52,889 nucleotides of DNA from Gemmobacter aquaticus (GCF_007859075.1 NZ_VOAK01000005.1:1-52889); one strand, 5' to 3'; positions 8,959 to 17,088 are shown, counted from the first letter of the stretch. A program made the numbers and translations. Notes: generated from the sequence alone by a model not told the origin.

Positions 8959-9559
8959 CGTCACAGCAATCATACTTGCCGCAGGTTTTTCCCGGCGCAT
9001 GGGTGACCAGAACAAATTACTGTTGCCCATTAACGGCATCCCGATGATCCGGCACGTTGTCGAGGTTTATGGCGCCATATCGACCCGACCGGTTCTGGTG
9101 GTAACCGGGCACGAGGCAGAAGATGTCGCAGCCGCCATTGCACAGAGCAACGCCATCCCGGTATTCAACCCAGCCTACGCCCAAGGGCAACCGACCTCCG
9201 TCGCGTGCGGGCTAAGGGCGGCGGACGATGGCTGCGATCTATTGGTTGGTCTTGGCGACCAGCCGCTTCTCACGCCCAAGGATTTGCGCGACCTGCTGGA
9301 TGCCCATGCCGCAGCAAATGTGGAACGCATTTCGATTCCTGTCCGGGGTGAGGAGCGAGGCAACCCGATCGTCATCCCGTCTGCCTTGCGGGCGCGCCTC
9401 CTCGCGGACCCGCACTCACCCGGCTGCAAGAAGTTTACCCGAGCCAATCCTGACCATGTCCAATTCCACACACTAACGGCCACAGGGTTCTTCACAGATG
9501 TGGACACGCCCGAGGCCTATTCGTCGCTCATCAACAGCACCATGGAGGCGGCCCAATGA
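8951..9559 (+). CDS. MobA/MocA-like molybdenum cofactor nucleotidyltransferase
   Basis: 202 residues with the nucleotidyltransferase fingerprint: I-I-L-A-A-G-F-S-R-R-M-G near the N-terminus, the K of N-K-L-L-L-P, and G-D-Q-P-L-L around residue 98. Relatives (MocA) attach CMP to molybdopterin, giving the cytosine dinucleotide form used by the xanthine oxidase family, to which CoxL belongs. It overlaps the end of coxF by 8 bp and is coupled by ATGA to the micro-ORF that follows. Cytidylyl rather than guanylyl specificity is inferred from the context. Confidence 0.87.
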   Translation: MRDVTAIILAAGFSRRMGDQNKLLLPINGIPMIRHVVEVYGAISTRPVLVVTGHEAEDVAAAIAQSNAIPVFNPAYAQGQPTSVACGLRAADDGCDLLVGLGDQPLLTPKDLRDLLDAHAAANVERISIPVRGEERGNPIVIPSALRARLLADPHSPGCKKFTRANPDHVQFHTLTATGFFTDVDTPEAYSSLINSTMEAAQ

Positions 9560-9657
9560 AGACCCTGAAACGATTAGTCGCGCACTTGCGCCGCAGACTG
9601 GCACTCACGCCCGAACAGGCCGAGCAATTGGCCAGAATCAAACACCCCTGCTGCTGA
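9556..9657 (+). CDS. 33-residue micro-protein ending in Cys-Cys, in the cox operon
   Basis: An open frame of 33 codons starts at the ATGA overlapping the MobA-like stop and ends 12 bp before coxG. The product begins MKTLKRLVAHLRRRLALTP and ends A-R-I-K-H-P-C-C. It has a strongly basic, probably amphipathic N-terminal helix and a C-terminal His-Pro-Cys-Cys. Overlapping start coupling, absence of any other function for these bases and the ribosome site for coxG placed right after its stop argue that it is translated. I do not recognise a family. The C-terminal thiols could bind a metal or another protein, which is speculation. Confidence 0.6.
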   Translation: MKTLKRLVAHLRRRLALTPEQAEQLARIKHPCC

Positions 9658-9669
9658 GAAGGAAACTGC

Positions 9670-10125
9670 ATGGAACTTGAAGACGAAGTCATCATCAATG
9701 CGCCCATCGAAAAGGTCTATGCCGCATTGAATGATCCTGCGGTCCTGCAGCAGTGCATCCCCGGTTGCGAAGAACTGATCAAGCACTCCGACACCGAACT
9801 GGAAGCCAAGGTTGTCTTGAAGGTCGGACCGGTCAAAGCCCGGTTCAGTGGCAATGTGCAGTTGGACACCCTGGGCGCGCCGGAAGCGTTCTCGCTGACA
9901 GGACAAGGTAATGGCGGTGTAGCTGGGCATGCTAAAGGTGGGGCTGACGTTACACTGACGGCGGATGGGCCCGACAAGACAATCCTGCGATACACTGCCA
10001 AGGCCGAGATCAACGGAAAGCTCGCCCAGTTGGGCAGCCGTCTGATCGTCAGCACTGCGAAAAAGCTTGCGGCCCAGTTCTTCCAGTCTTTCGCCGATGT
10101 CGTGAACGAAAACCAAACCGCCTAA
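9670..10125 (+). CDS. coxG: CoxG-family SRPBCC protein
   Basis: 151 residues forming one SRPBCC (START-like) fold, with the family opening M-E-L-E-D-E-V-I-I-N-A-P-I-E-K-V and the P-G-C-E-E-L segment after D-P-A-V-L-Q-Q-C. CoxG proteins (CO dehydrogenase subunit G, a misnomer) are linked to membrane recruitment of CO dehydrogenase and to quinone binding for electron hand-off. This copy is the short form that stops after the SRPBCC domain, without the longer C-terminal tail of some homologues. The start follows GAGAAGGAA at 9657-9665. It is the last gene of the cluster before the IS5 remnant. Confidence 0.92.
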   Translation: MELEDEVIINAPIEKVYAALNDPAVLQQCIPGCEELIKHSDTELEAKVVLKVGPVKARFSGNVQLDTLGAPEAFSLTGQGNGGVAGHAKGGADVTLTADGPDKTILRYTAKAEINGKLAQLGSRLIVSTAKKLAAQFFQSFADVVNENQTA

Positions 10126-10184
10126 CCCTCCCTCCTGCGCCGACCATCCGTCAGAGATCATCGATTTCTGCGCGGCGCAGTTCG

Positions 10185-10580
10185 CGTGGCAGCGCTTCCT
10201 TTGGTTGCCTCGCTGGGCATCAAAGGGAGCGCTGACAGAGATGTTGGCTTGCTTGCCTTTCAGGTAAGTGCATCGATCATGACAGTCTCCCTCTCGGTGG
10301 CTGCGGCGGCCGTGCCCGCCATGATCCGGGCAAAGGCACCCATGCCGCACCAGCGCTTCTGTCGGTTGTAGTGCGTCTTCGGCAGGCCAAGTTCGGCAGG
10401 GGCCTCGCACCAACGCAACCCATTGCGAATGAGAATGATGATGCCGCTCAAGACGCGCCGATCATCCCCCCCTCGGACGACCATGACTCTTGGGGGAAAT
10501 GGGCGAAGACGGTCCATTTGTGCTGCAGTCAGCCAATACAGGTTGCCTATCGATCACGTCCCCAGGCGATGCCTGAAGCA
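10185..10580 (-). mobile_element. IS5-family transposase remnant (N-terminal part, frameshifted)
   Basis: Read leftward from 10580, the frame gives N-L-Y-W-L-T-A-A-Q-M-D-R-L-R-P-F, then D-D-R-R-V-L-S-G-I, then L-R-W-C-E-A-P and M-I-D-A. This is the standard opening of IS5/IS427-type transposases. The expected start codon is ATA, the K-S-H-G-x-P-R segment is out of frame between a run of five C and a run of seven G, and homology fades before 10185. The element is dead. It faces the opposite way to the remnant at 786-985, so the cox cluster is bracketed by IS5-type debris. Confidence 0.75.
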
Positions 10581-10631
10581 GGGCTGAACTGGATGATCAC
10601 CAGGCCCTGAACCGAGCTGTCGGGCGCATTA

Positions 10632-10658
10632 GCGGAGTGCATGGCCAAAGCACTCCGC
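10632..10658. terminator. Hairpin after the SDR gene (candidate terminator)
   Basis: GCGGAGTGC at 10632-10640 pairs perfectly with GCACTCCGC at 10650-10658 around a 9-base loop. It lies 9 bp beyond the stop of the leftward SDR gene. No T-run is present on that strand, so termination may be weak or Rho-assisted. Confidence 0.5.
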
Positions 10659-10666
10659 CGATGGCG

Positions 10667-11452
10667 TCACGACATGATCAAACCGCCATCCACGTTGATC
10701 GTCTGTCCAGTGATATAAGCCGCGTCTTCCGAGGCGAGGAAGGCGACGAGGGCTGCCACCTCGGCCGGAGTTCCGGCGCGGCCCATTGGGATACCCTCGA
10801 CCCATTCGGCCATCAGTTCGCCTGGGCCGTATTCCCCAAGCATTTTTCCCCAGACACGGTCGTTGTAATCCCACATCTCGGTATGGATGATGCCGGGACA
10901 GATTGCGTTGGCAGTTATGCCCTCGCGCGCCAGTTCCTTGGCGAGGCTTTGCGTCAGTCCGACAACGCCGAACTTCGACGCAGCGTAATGCGGCGTATAG
11001 ATGAAGCCCTGCCGTGCCTGACCCGAGGCGGTGTTGATCAGCCGTCCCCTTGTGCCGCTGGCGCGGAAACGGCGTATCGCTTCCTGGCAGCAGAGGAACA
11101 CGCCCTTTGTGTTGACGTCGAGGTTCATGTCCCATTCGCGTTCGGTCAGGTCTTCGACCTTCGCGATGGTGATGACGCCCGCGTTCTGGACCGAGATAGA
11201 GACGGCCCCAAGTTTGGCTTCGGTTTCGGCAAAGACTGCCTTGATCGCAGCGGCGTCGGTCACGTCGAGCGGGAAGCCCAGAACGATGCTACCGGTTTCG
11301 TCGGCAATGGCGCGGGCGGCTTCGGCGGTGTCTTTTTCGATGGCGGCTATCGCGACATTTGCGCCTTCAGAGGCAAAACGCGTGGCTATGCCGCGTCCAA
11401 TCCCCTTGTTTCCACCCGTGACCACCACGGTCTGACCTGCGAAGCGTTTCAT
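10667..11452 (-). CDS. Short-chain dehydrogenase/reductase, probable polyol or sugar dehydrogenase
   Basis: 261 residues, a complete classical SDR. It has the cofactor motif T-G-G-N-K-G-I-G near residue 12, N-A-G at about 90, the catalytic Ser in N-T-A-S-G, Y-A-A-S-K (YxxxK) around 157-161, and the C-terminal V-D-G-G-L. Sequence style resembles alditol dehydrogenases that turn a polyol into a ketose with NAD+. It is last in the leftward run transketolase-kinase-regulator-SDR, 49 bp after the regulator gene, so it probably supplies a redox step of the same pathway. The substrate cannot be read from sequence. Confidence 0.88.
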   Translation of the reverse strand: MKRFAGQTVVVTGGNKGIGRGIATRFASEGANVAIAAIEKDTAEAARAIADETGSIVLGFPLDVTDAAAIKAVFAETEAKLGAVSISVQNAGVITIAKVEDLTEREWDMNLDVNTKGVFLCCQEAIRRFRASGTRGRLINTASGQARQGFIYTPHYAASKFGVVGLTQSLAKELAREGITANAICPGIIHTEMWDYNDRVWGKMLGEYGPGELMAEWVEGIPMGRAGTPAEVAALVAFLASEDAAYITGQTINVDGGLIMS

Positions 11453-11501
11453 GTCGTCTCTCCATGTGACGCAGCAAGCCTGATCCCGCCTGTTGACGGG
11501 T

Positions 11502-12452
11502 TCACTCGGTTAGGCGTGCTGCCGTGAATTTGTCGGTTACAAGAACGTCAATCAGCCCGAGACGCAGCGCGCCCGCGATTGCAGCAGTCTTCGCCTCACC
11601 ACCCGCCAGAGCCATCACCCGATCTGCCTTCTTCAGATCGTCGAGTGATATGCCAAGCACCCGTTCATTGAGCGGGCTTTCGACAAGGCGCCCTTCCTTG
11701 TCGAAGAAACGGAAGGACAACTCTCCCACAGCGCCCGCTTCATCAAGCTGCGCCAATTCATGCTTGGAAAAGACATTGCCTGATCGCGCCAGAAGTTCGG
11801 AGGGTTCGACCGCACCGATCCCGACTATGGCAAGGGTCAGCCGATCAAACAGGTTCATCGTCTCGCGCACGGCCGGGTCGGCGAGCATGATGAGCTTTGC
11901 TTCGCGCGACGATGCGACGCCCTGCACAAGCAAAAGCCGCGCCTCCCCGCCCGTCAGCTTCGCAAGGCGGGCGATGAGTTGCGTGGCATGGGTCTGGACC
12001 GAGGCGTCGCCCATCCCGCCCAGCATCTGCACGATATATTTGGCCTTGGCGGCCTTGAGCGGGTGGATGTTGTCCACCATCCGCAGGATTGTCTGGCTCC
12101 AACTGGATACCCCGATCACTTCACCTGGTTGGAGAGTGACTTCGAGGAAATGCGCCGCAGCCTCGCCAATACGGGCCATGATCGCCCCGTCGCGGTCTTC
12201 GGAGCAGTCAACGACGATGGCTTCGGTCAGGCCATACCTCTCGCGCAGTGCTGTTTCCAACTCTGCGAAGGTGCCCTGCGGCGGGATGATCGTCGTTCGC
12301 ACGATATCTTCCTGCTCGGCGCGTTTCAGCATCCGTGACACAGTTGCCTGCGACATGCGGAGACTTTCCGCGATTTCAGCCTGTCGCCTGCCCTCGATGT
12401 GATACATCTGGGCGACCCTTGCGATCAGCCGAAGTTCGTTGACGCGACCCAT
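11502..12452 (-). CDS. SorC-family sugar-responsive transcriptional regulator
   Basis: 316 residues. The N-terminal helix-turn-helix (about 18-45) contains G-R-R-Q-A-E-I-A-E-S-L and S-Q-A-T-V-S-R-M-L-K-R-A. The remainder is a SorC sugar-binding domain with the phosphosugar-isomerase-like fold, including V-G-I-G-A-V and the C-terminal V-T-D-K segment. Relatives include SorC, DeoR-like CggR and EryD, and respond to phosphorylated sugars. The gene lies in the operon it probably controls, and three copies of an A/T-rich operator-like motif (12465, 15802, 15933) occur upstream of it and in both divergent promoters. Confidence 0.92.
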   Translation of the reverse strand: MGRVNELRLIARVAQMYHIEGRRQAEIAESLRMSQATVSRMLKRAEQEDIVRTTIIPPQGTFAELETALRERYGLTEAIVVDCSEDRDGAIMARIGEAAAHFLEVTLQPGEVIGVSSWSQTILRMVDNIHPLKAAKAKYIVQMLGGMGDASVQTHATQLIARLAKLTGGEARLLLVQGVASSREAKLIMLADPAVRETMNLFDRLTLAIVGIGAVEPSELLARSGNVFSKHELAQLDEAGAVGELSFRFFDKEGRLVESPLNERVLGISLDDLKKADRVMALAGGEAKTAAIAGALRLGLIDVLVTDKFTAARLTE

Positions 12453-12464
12453 GACACCTCACAT

Positions 12465-12480
12465 GTGAATTTTTATTCAC
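12465..12480. promoter_or_regulatory. Palindrome upstream of the SorC regulator gene (candidate operator)
   Basis: GTGAATTTTTATTCAC has perfect 6-bp arms (GTGAAT/ATTCAC) around TTTT. It fills the 35-bp gap between the kinase stop and the regulator start. The left part matches the sites at 15802 and 15933 (shared R-TGAAT-NNW-TAT-N-C). Autoregulation by the SorC protein is inferred. Confidence 0.6.
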
Positions 12481-12487
12481 CCTTAAT

Positions 12488-13942
12488 TCAGGAGGTCCGA
12501 ACCGTCGAGCGTTTAATGGCGTCTTGCCAGACTGCGAGGCGGGCAAGCACATCGGTCTTCTGTGGTGAGAGTGTCTTGCGCCCACGGGGCAGCGCTTCGA
12601 TCGCGTCCAGATCAGGCCATATCCCCAGAGACAGACCCGCAAGATAGGCCGCGCCAAGTGCCGAGGCTTCCGGCGCATCGCATTGGATCAGCGGGTGCTC
12701 GAGCGTATCGGCGACACATTGCATCAGGAAGTCGTTCTTGCTCGGCCCGCCATCTGCGTAAAGCTTGCCAAGCGGTGCTGGCGATTGGGCTGACATGACA
12801 GCAAACACATCATGCGCTTGAAACGCCATCGAGTCTGTCACCGCCCGCGCCATCTGTGCGCGGGTTGTGTTGAACGTAATGCCGCAAAACAGGGCGCGGG
12901 CATCCGAATGCCAATAGGGTGCGCCCAGACCGACGAAAGCGGGCACAAAGCCCGGACCATCCGGTGCGGCCGTTGCGGCAAGATCGGTCAAGGCCTGAAC
13001 ATCCGGCAGGGCCAGCATGTCGACCATCCACGGCAGCGCGGCCGCAGACACAAGGATGTTGCCTTCAAACGCATAGGTCGGTTTGCCGCCGATGGACCAA
13101 GCGATGGTCGTGGTGATCCCGTCCTGAGGCGCGATGTATCCGGGCAATGTCGTCATGATCGATGATCCAGTGCCGAAAGTCACCTTGCCATCGCCCGGGT
13201 TGAAGGCGCCGTGGCCGAACAGCGCGGCATGGCTGTCGCCAATTGCCGATGCAACCGGGATGCCATCGGGCAGTCCTGTCACGCCGCGCGTGCTTCCGAA
13301 ATTTGATGCACTGTCACGCACATCGGGCAAGCTGGACTTGTCGACGCCAAAGAGCGCGCAGAGTTCATCGCTCCAGACCTGGCGCTTCAGGTCGTAAAAC
13401 TGGCTGCGGGCTGCGTTCGATGCATCGCAAGCATGCACGGCGCCGCCGGTGAAGCAATGGATCAGCCACGCGTCTACCGTGCCGAGGCGAACCTTACGGC
13501 CAGCGGGGACGCGGTCGAGCAACCACCGCATCTTTGGCCCCGGAAACATCGGATCGATGGGCAGACCCGTCAATTCCTGCACGCGCGGCGCGTGTCCGGC
13601 GGCGATGAGCTCGGCACAAACCGGAGCGGAGCGGCGACATTGCCAACTGACCAGTGGCCCGAGCGGTTCCCCGCTGTTCGCGTCCCAAGCGGTGACAGAT
13701 TCACGCTGGTTCGAGATGGCGACGCCAAGGATGTCGACCTGCGCCGCACGTGCCAGACAGGCGGAAATCGCTTCTTCGACCGAGGCCCAGATACGGCGAG
13801 GGTCCTGTTCGACCCAACCGGGCTGTGGATGTTCGATCCCCACGGGGGAAGACCCGCGGGCGAGGATTTCGCCAGTTTCGGAAACAAGCACTGCTTTCGA
13901 GTTGGTGGTGCCTTGGTCAATGGCAAGTATGGCGCGTGTCAT
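12488..13942 (-). CDS. FGGY-family carbohydrate kinase
   Basis: 484 residues, typical of the family. The N-terminal phosphate-binding loop is A-I-D-Q-G-T-T-N-S-K (Asp9-Thr13). The Q-R-E-S-V-T-A-W-D region, the G-D-S-H-A-A-L-F-G loop and the C-terminal D-G-G-P-S-K-N motif (second ATP site) are all present. It looks closest to glycerol kinase and ketose kinases and should phosphorylate a ketose or polyol with ATP. Placement between the split transketolase and the regulator suggests it makes the phospho-ketose that the transketolase cleaves. Substrate options include a ketopentose, apulose or erythrulose, and sequence alone cannot choose. Confidence 0.92.
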   Translation of the reverse strand: MTRAILAIDQGTTNSKAVLVSETGEILARGSSPVGIEHPQPGWVEQDPRRIWASVEEAISACLARAAQVDILGVAISNQRESVTAWDANSGEPLGPLVSWQCRRSAPVCAELIAAGHAPRVQELTGLPIDPMFPGPKMRWLLDRVPAGRKVRLGTVDAWLIHCFTGGAVHACDASNAARSQFYDLKRQVWSDELCALFGVDKSSLPDVRDSASNFGSTRGVTGLPDGIPVASAIGDSHAALFGHGAFNPGDGKVTFGTGSSIMTTLPGYIAPQDGITTTIAWSIGGKPTYAFEGNILVSAAALPWMVDMLALPDVQALTDLAATAAPDGPGFVPAFVGLGAPYWHSDARALFCGITFNTTRAQMARAVTDSMAFQAHDVFAVMSAQSPAPLGKLYADGGPSKNDFLMQCVADTLEHPLIQCDAPEASALGAAYLAGLSLGIWPDLDAIEALPRGRKTLSPQKTDVLARLAVWQDAIKRSTVRTS

Positions 13943-13963
13943 GCTGTCTCCGACAATAAGATT

Positions 13964-13998
13964 AAGGGGCGTGGGCAGGGAGGAGGACCACGCCCCTT
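13964..13998 (-). terminator. Hairpin between transketolase subunit gene and kinase gene
   Basis: AAGGGGCGTGG (13964-13974) pairs with CCACGCCCCTT (13988-13998), an 11-bp perfect stem. It lies in the 69-bp gap between the leftward transketolase and kinase genes. The sequence beyond on the minus strand is only mildly T-rich (AATCTTATT), so it may reduce rather than stop read-through. Confidence 0.5.
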
Positions 13999-14011
13999 GG
14001 CTCCATTGCGC

Positions 14012-14983
14012 TTATGCGCGACCGGATTTGCGCGAGATGAGTGCCTTTGCAGCTTCGGCGACGGCTGACGGAGCCATGCCAAACTGATCGAGCAGGAACT
14101 CTGCCGAGCCAGTCGGGGCAAAGATCCCGGGAACGCCGAGTATCTCCATCGGAACCGGCGCTTCCGCGACGATGACTTCGGCGATGGCAGAGCCAAGGCC
14201 GCCAAAGGTTGAATGTTCCTCTGCCGTCAGGATCGCACCGGTATCCCGCGCAGCGGCCACGACGGCGTCCACATCGATGGGGCGAACCGTTGCCATGTTC
14301 AGGACACGCGCTTCAATGCCTTCGGCTGCAAGAAGTTCGGCTGCCTTCATCAGGCGATGCGTCAATGTGCCATTGGCAATCAGAGTCACGGCATCGCCGT
14401 CACGCAGCAGGTTAGCCTTGCCAAGCTGGAATTTGTGCCCTGCGGGCAGAAGGTCGGGCACGCCAACGCGCGACAGGCGCAGGAAAACGGGGCCTTCGTA
14501 AGCCGCAGCCCATTCAACTGCCGCAGCCGTTTCGATGGAATCGCAAGGCGCGATGACCGGCAGGTTCGGCAAAACGCGGGTCCATGCGAAGTCTTCAATC
14601 GAATGGTGGGTCGGCCCAAGTTCGCCATAAGCCATGCCCGACGAGATGCCGACGAGCTTCACGTTCGCGTTGGAATAAGCGATGTCAGCCTTGATCTGTT
14701 CGAGCGAACGACCGGTCAAGAAGCAGGATGCGCCGCAGACGAAGGGAAGAAGCCCGCCATTGGCGAGGCCGGCGCCGACGCCGACCATGTTCTGCTCGGC
14801 GATACCGACATTCACCAGGCGCTCAGGGAACTTCGACTTGAAGCCGCCCAGCTTGGATGATCCGACCGAGTCGTTGCAGACAGCGACGATGTCGGGGTTT
14901 TCCGCGCCCAGACGTTCCAGCACAAAGACGAACGCATCCCGGCAATCGTGCAGTTTGGGGGTGATGTCAGCAGCGTTCATCAC
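14012..14983 (-). CDS. Transketolase, C-terminal subunit (split enzyme)
   Basis: 323 residues comprising the pyrimidine-binding and C-terminal domains of transketolase as a separate polypeptide. Recognisable parts are V-G-I-A-E-Q-N-M, with the Glu that activates thiamine diphosphate, G-L-A-N-G-G-L-L-P-F-V, and the C-terminal T-A-E-E-H-S-T-F-G-G-L-G-S-A. It forms an active enzyme with the N-terminal subunit encoded directly upstream (ATGA overlap at 14980-14983). Two-piece transketolases with an FGGY kinase and a sugar transporter are known from catabolic loci such as apulose-4-phosphate transketolase AptAB, which makes a specialised rather than housekeeping role likely. Confidence 0.92.
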   Translation of the reverse strand: MMNAADITPKLHDCRDAFVFVLERLGAENPDIVAVCNDSVGSSKLGGFKSKFPERLVNVGIAEQNMVGVGAGLANGGLLPFVCGASCFLTGRSLEQIKADIAYSNANVKLVGISSGMAYGELGPTHHSIEDFAWTRVLPNLPVIAPCDSIETAAAVEWAAAYEGPVFLRLSRVGVPDLLPAGHKFQLGKANLLRDGDAVTLIANGTLTHRLMKAAELLAAEGIEARVLNMATVRPIDVDAVVAAARDTGAILTAEEHSTFGGLGSAIAEVIVAEAPVPMEILGVPGIFAPTGSAEFLLDQFGMAPSAVAEAAKALISRKSGRA

Positions 14984-15789
14984 AGGGTCTCCGACAGTTC
15001 AGCGACAGCGATCTTGTATTGTTCGGCATTCGGCACCTTGTGATGCCAGTCCACGGTGTCCTGCATGAACGAAATGCCCTGACCTTTATTGGTATGGGCT
15101 ACGATGCAGTGCGGCGCGGCGGTGCGCTTCTCCAGAGCCGGGACGATCTCGGACATGTCATTTCCGTTGATCTCGGTGACATCCCAACCGAACGAAGCCA
15201 GCTTGCTGCCGAAGGGCGCAAGATTGTTCGTATCCTTGAGCGCAGCACCCTGCTGGAAGCGGTTGTGGTCGATGATCAGTGTCAGGTTGTTCAAGCCGAA
15301 CTGAGCCGCAGAGCTGATCGCTTCCCAGTTCGATCCTTCCTGCATTTCGCCGTCGCCGGTCATGACATAGGTGTGGTAGCCCGCGCCGCGGATCTTGGCC
15401 GCCTTGGCCATGCCGACCGCCACGGGCAGCCCATGGCCGAGCGGACCGGTATTGGTTTCGACGCCCGGCACTTTGTTGCAGTTCGGGTGCCCGTTCAGGC
15501 GGGAGAGCGGCTTCAGGAAGGTCGATATCTCATCCTCAGGGAAGAAGCCGCGCTTTGCGAGCGTCACGTAGAACGCCAAGGCGACATGCCCTTTGGACAA
15601 GACAAATCTGTCCCGCTCAGGATGTTTGGGCTGGTCGGGCCAGATACGCAGCACACGAAAATACAGAGCGGTGAGGACATCGATTGACGACATCTCGCCC
15701 CCAATGTGCCCTGCACCCGCTTCGAAGACGGCTTGGAGGTCGCGCAGACGAATCTGCTTTGCAATGCGATTGAGGTCGTCGGGCTGCAT
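14980..15789 (-). CDS. Transketolase, N-terminal thiamine-diphosphate-binding subunit
   Basis: 269 residues covering the diphosphate-binding domain. The thiamine-diphosphate/Mg motif begins G-D-G-E-M-Q-E-G at 145-152 and closes with the Asn of D-H-N-R at about 176. The substrate-channel histidines appear in A-G-A-G-H-I-G-G, S-K-G-H and G-P-L-G-H-G. It is first in the leftward operon. Its ATG at 15787-15789 is preceded by GAGGAAGA on the minus strand, and a good promoter with an operator-like site lies immediately upstream. Confidence 0.93.
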   Translation of the reverse strand: MQPDDLNRIAKQIRLRDLQAVFEAGAGHIGGEMSSIDVLTALYFRVLRIWPDQPKHPERDRFVLSKGHVALAFYVTLAKRGFFPEDEISTFLKPLSRLNGHPNCNKVPGVETNTGPLGHGLPVAVGMAKAAKIRGAGYHTYVMTGDGEMQEGSNWEAISSAAQFGLNNLTLIIDHNRFQQGAALKDTNNLAPFGSKLASFGWDVTEINGNDMSEIVPALEKRTAAPHCIVAHTNKGQGISFMQDTVDWHHKVPNAEQYKIAVAELSETL

Positions 15790-15801
15790 GTCTTCCTCGG
15801 C

Positions 15802-15853
15802 GTGAATAAATATCCAGTTGCCGATATAATTGCATTCATGCTGTGCAAGTCAA
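15802..15853 (-). promoter_or_regulatory. Leftward promoter and operator of the transketolase-kinase-sorC-SDR operon
   Basis: On the minus strand TTGACT (15848-15853) is followed after 17 bp by ATTATA (15825-15830), a plausible vegetative promoter. The motif GTGAATAAATATCC at 15802-15815 lies at the predicted start of transcription, where a bound repressor would block it. It shares R-TGAAT-NNW-TAT-N-C with the sites at 12465 and 15933. Confidence 0.6.
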
Positions 15854-15889
15854 GCAAAAAAGCCTGCTTTATGGGTGCCAAGATTCAGC

Positions 15890-15946
15890 TTGACACCTCG
15901 CCAAGCGATCCGATACGAATTTACAGCCGACAATGAATATTTATGC
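15890..15946 (+). promoter_or_regulatory. Rightward promoter and operator of the ABC transporter operon
   Basis: TTGACA at 15890-15895 is followed after 18 bp by TACGAA (15914-15919). ATGAATATTTATGC at 15933-15946 lies just past the likely start point, mirroring the arrangement on the other strand. The paired layout suggests that one SorC-type repressor controls both divergent operons. Confidence 0.6.
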
Positions 15947-15984
15947 TAACATGACATTGGCGGCAGTCACGAAGGGAGGACTTC

Positions 15985-16962
15985 ATGCTGACGCAAACGA
16001 AGGAGCAGGCGGCTCCGGCTCGGGCGCAACTCTTGGGATCTATGAAGGGTGCAACCGGACCGCTGATCGGCCTCGTCCTGCTTTGCCTGTTCCTGACCCT
16101 TTGGACCGACACTTTCTTTTCGGTCCGCAACTTCCTCAACATCCTCGACCAGATCACCGTTCTGGGGATCATGGCGGTCGGTATGACGCTGGTCATCCTG
16201 ATCGGCGGCATCGATCTTGCTGTTGGTTCGGTCATGGCATTGACCATGATGGTGCTCGGGTATCTCAATGTGGAATTGGGCGTGCCGATGGGGATCGCCA
16301 TTGCGGTGGCTCTTGGTGCGGCAGCGTTGAACGGGCTCGTTGCGGGGCTCTTGATCACGCGCTTCAATGTCCCCGCCTTCATTGCGACACTGGCCATGAT
16401 GTCCATCACGCGTGGTCTTGCGAACATGATCACGAATGGCCAGCAGATCATTGGTTTTCCGAGCTGGTTTAACATGGCCGCGATCGTTCGCTACGGCGGC
16501 TTCCTGACCATGACGGTCGCGCTGATGCTCGTCGTGTTTCTGCTCGGCATACTCTACCAGCGTTACCGCTACGGAGGCCGCGCGCTCTACGCCATTGGCG
16601 GCAATCCGGAAGTGGCGCGCCTTGCCGGGATCAACGTCAAATTCATGACGGTGATGGTCTATATCGTGTGCAGCGTGCTGGCGGGTCTTTCGGGCATCGT
16701 TCTGGGCGCGCGGCTGGACTCTGTGCAACCTTCGTCAGGTGTGGGCTACGAGCTTGATGCGATCGCAGCGGTCGTGATTGGCGGAACCTCACTTTCCGGC
16801 GGAACGGGCGGGATCGGCGGCACAGTCGTCGGCGTCCTGATCATCGGGGTGCTCCGGAACGGGCTCAACCTGCTCAGCGTCTCGCCCTTCATGCAGCAGG
16901 TGGTGATCGGCGCGGTGATCGTGCTCGCCGTGACGGCCGAGACCTTCCGCAAGCGTAAGTAA
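15985..16962 (+). CDS. Sugar ABC transporter permease, RbsC-like
   Basis: 325 residues, about ten hydrophobic segments, belonging to the branched-chain/ribose permease family (BPD_transp_2). Characteristic pieces are G-M-T-L-V-I-L-I-G-G-I-D-L-A-V-G-S near the third segment and G-T-V-V-G-V-L-I-I-G-V-L-R-N-G-L-N-L-L near the end. A strong ribosome site (GGGAGGA) precedes the ATG. It forms the membrane channel with the binding protein and double ATPase that follow. Gene order permease-binding protein-ATPase is unusual but seen in other carbohydrate uptake (CUT2) loci. Confidence 0.94.
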   Translation: MLTQTKEQAAPARAQLLGSMKGATGPLIGLVLLCLFLTLWTDTFFSVRNFLNILDQITVLGIMAVGMTLVILIGGIDLAVGSVMALTMMVLGYLNVELGVPMGIAIAVALGAAALNGLVAGLLITRFNVPAFIATLAMMSITRGLANMITNGQQIIGFPSWFNMAAIVRYGGFLTMTVALMLVVFLLGILYQRYRYGGRALYAIGGNPEVARLAGINVKFMTVMVYIVCSVLAGLSGIVLGARLDSVQPSSGVGYELDAIAAVVIGGTSLSGGTGGIGGTVVGVLIIGVLRNGLNLLSVSPFMQQVVIGAVIVLAVTAETFRKRK

Positions 16963-17088
16963 TTGCCTTCCCAGGCGTCGACGTCGCCGCCTGGTTTGCA
17001 AGACGATGGGCGATAATGCCCGTCGAACAGGGAGGGGCCTCCCAAAAAAGAGACCGGACGCCCCAATGTCATGTCGGAGGAGAGACAC

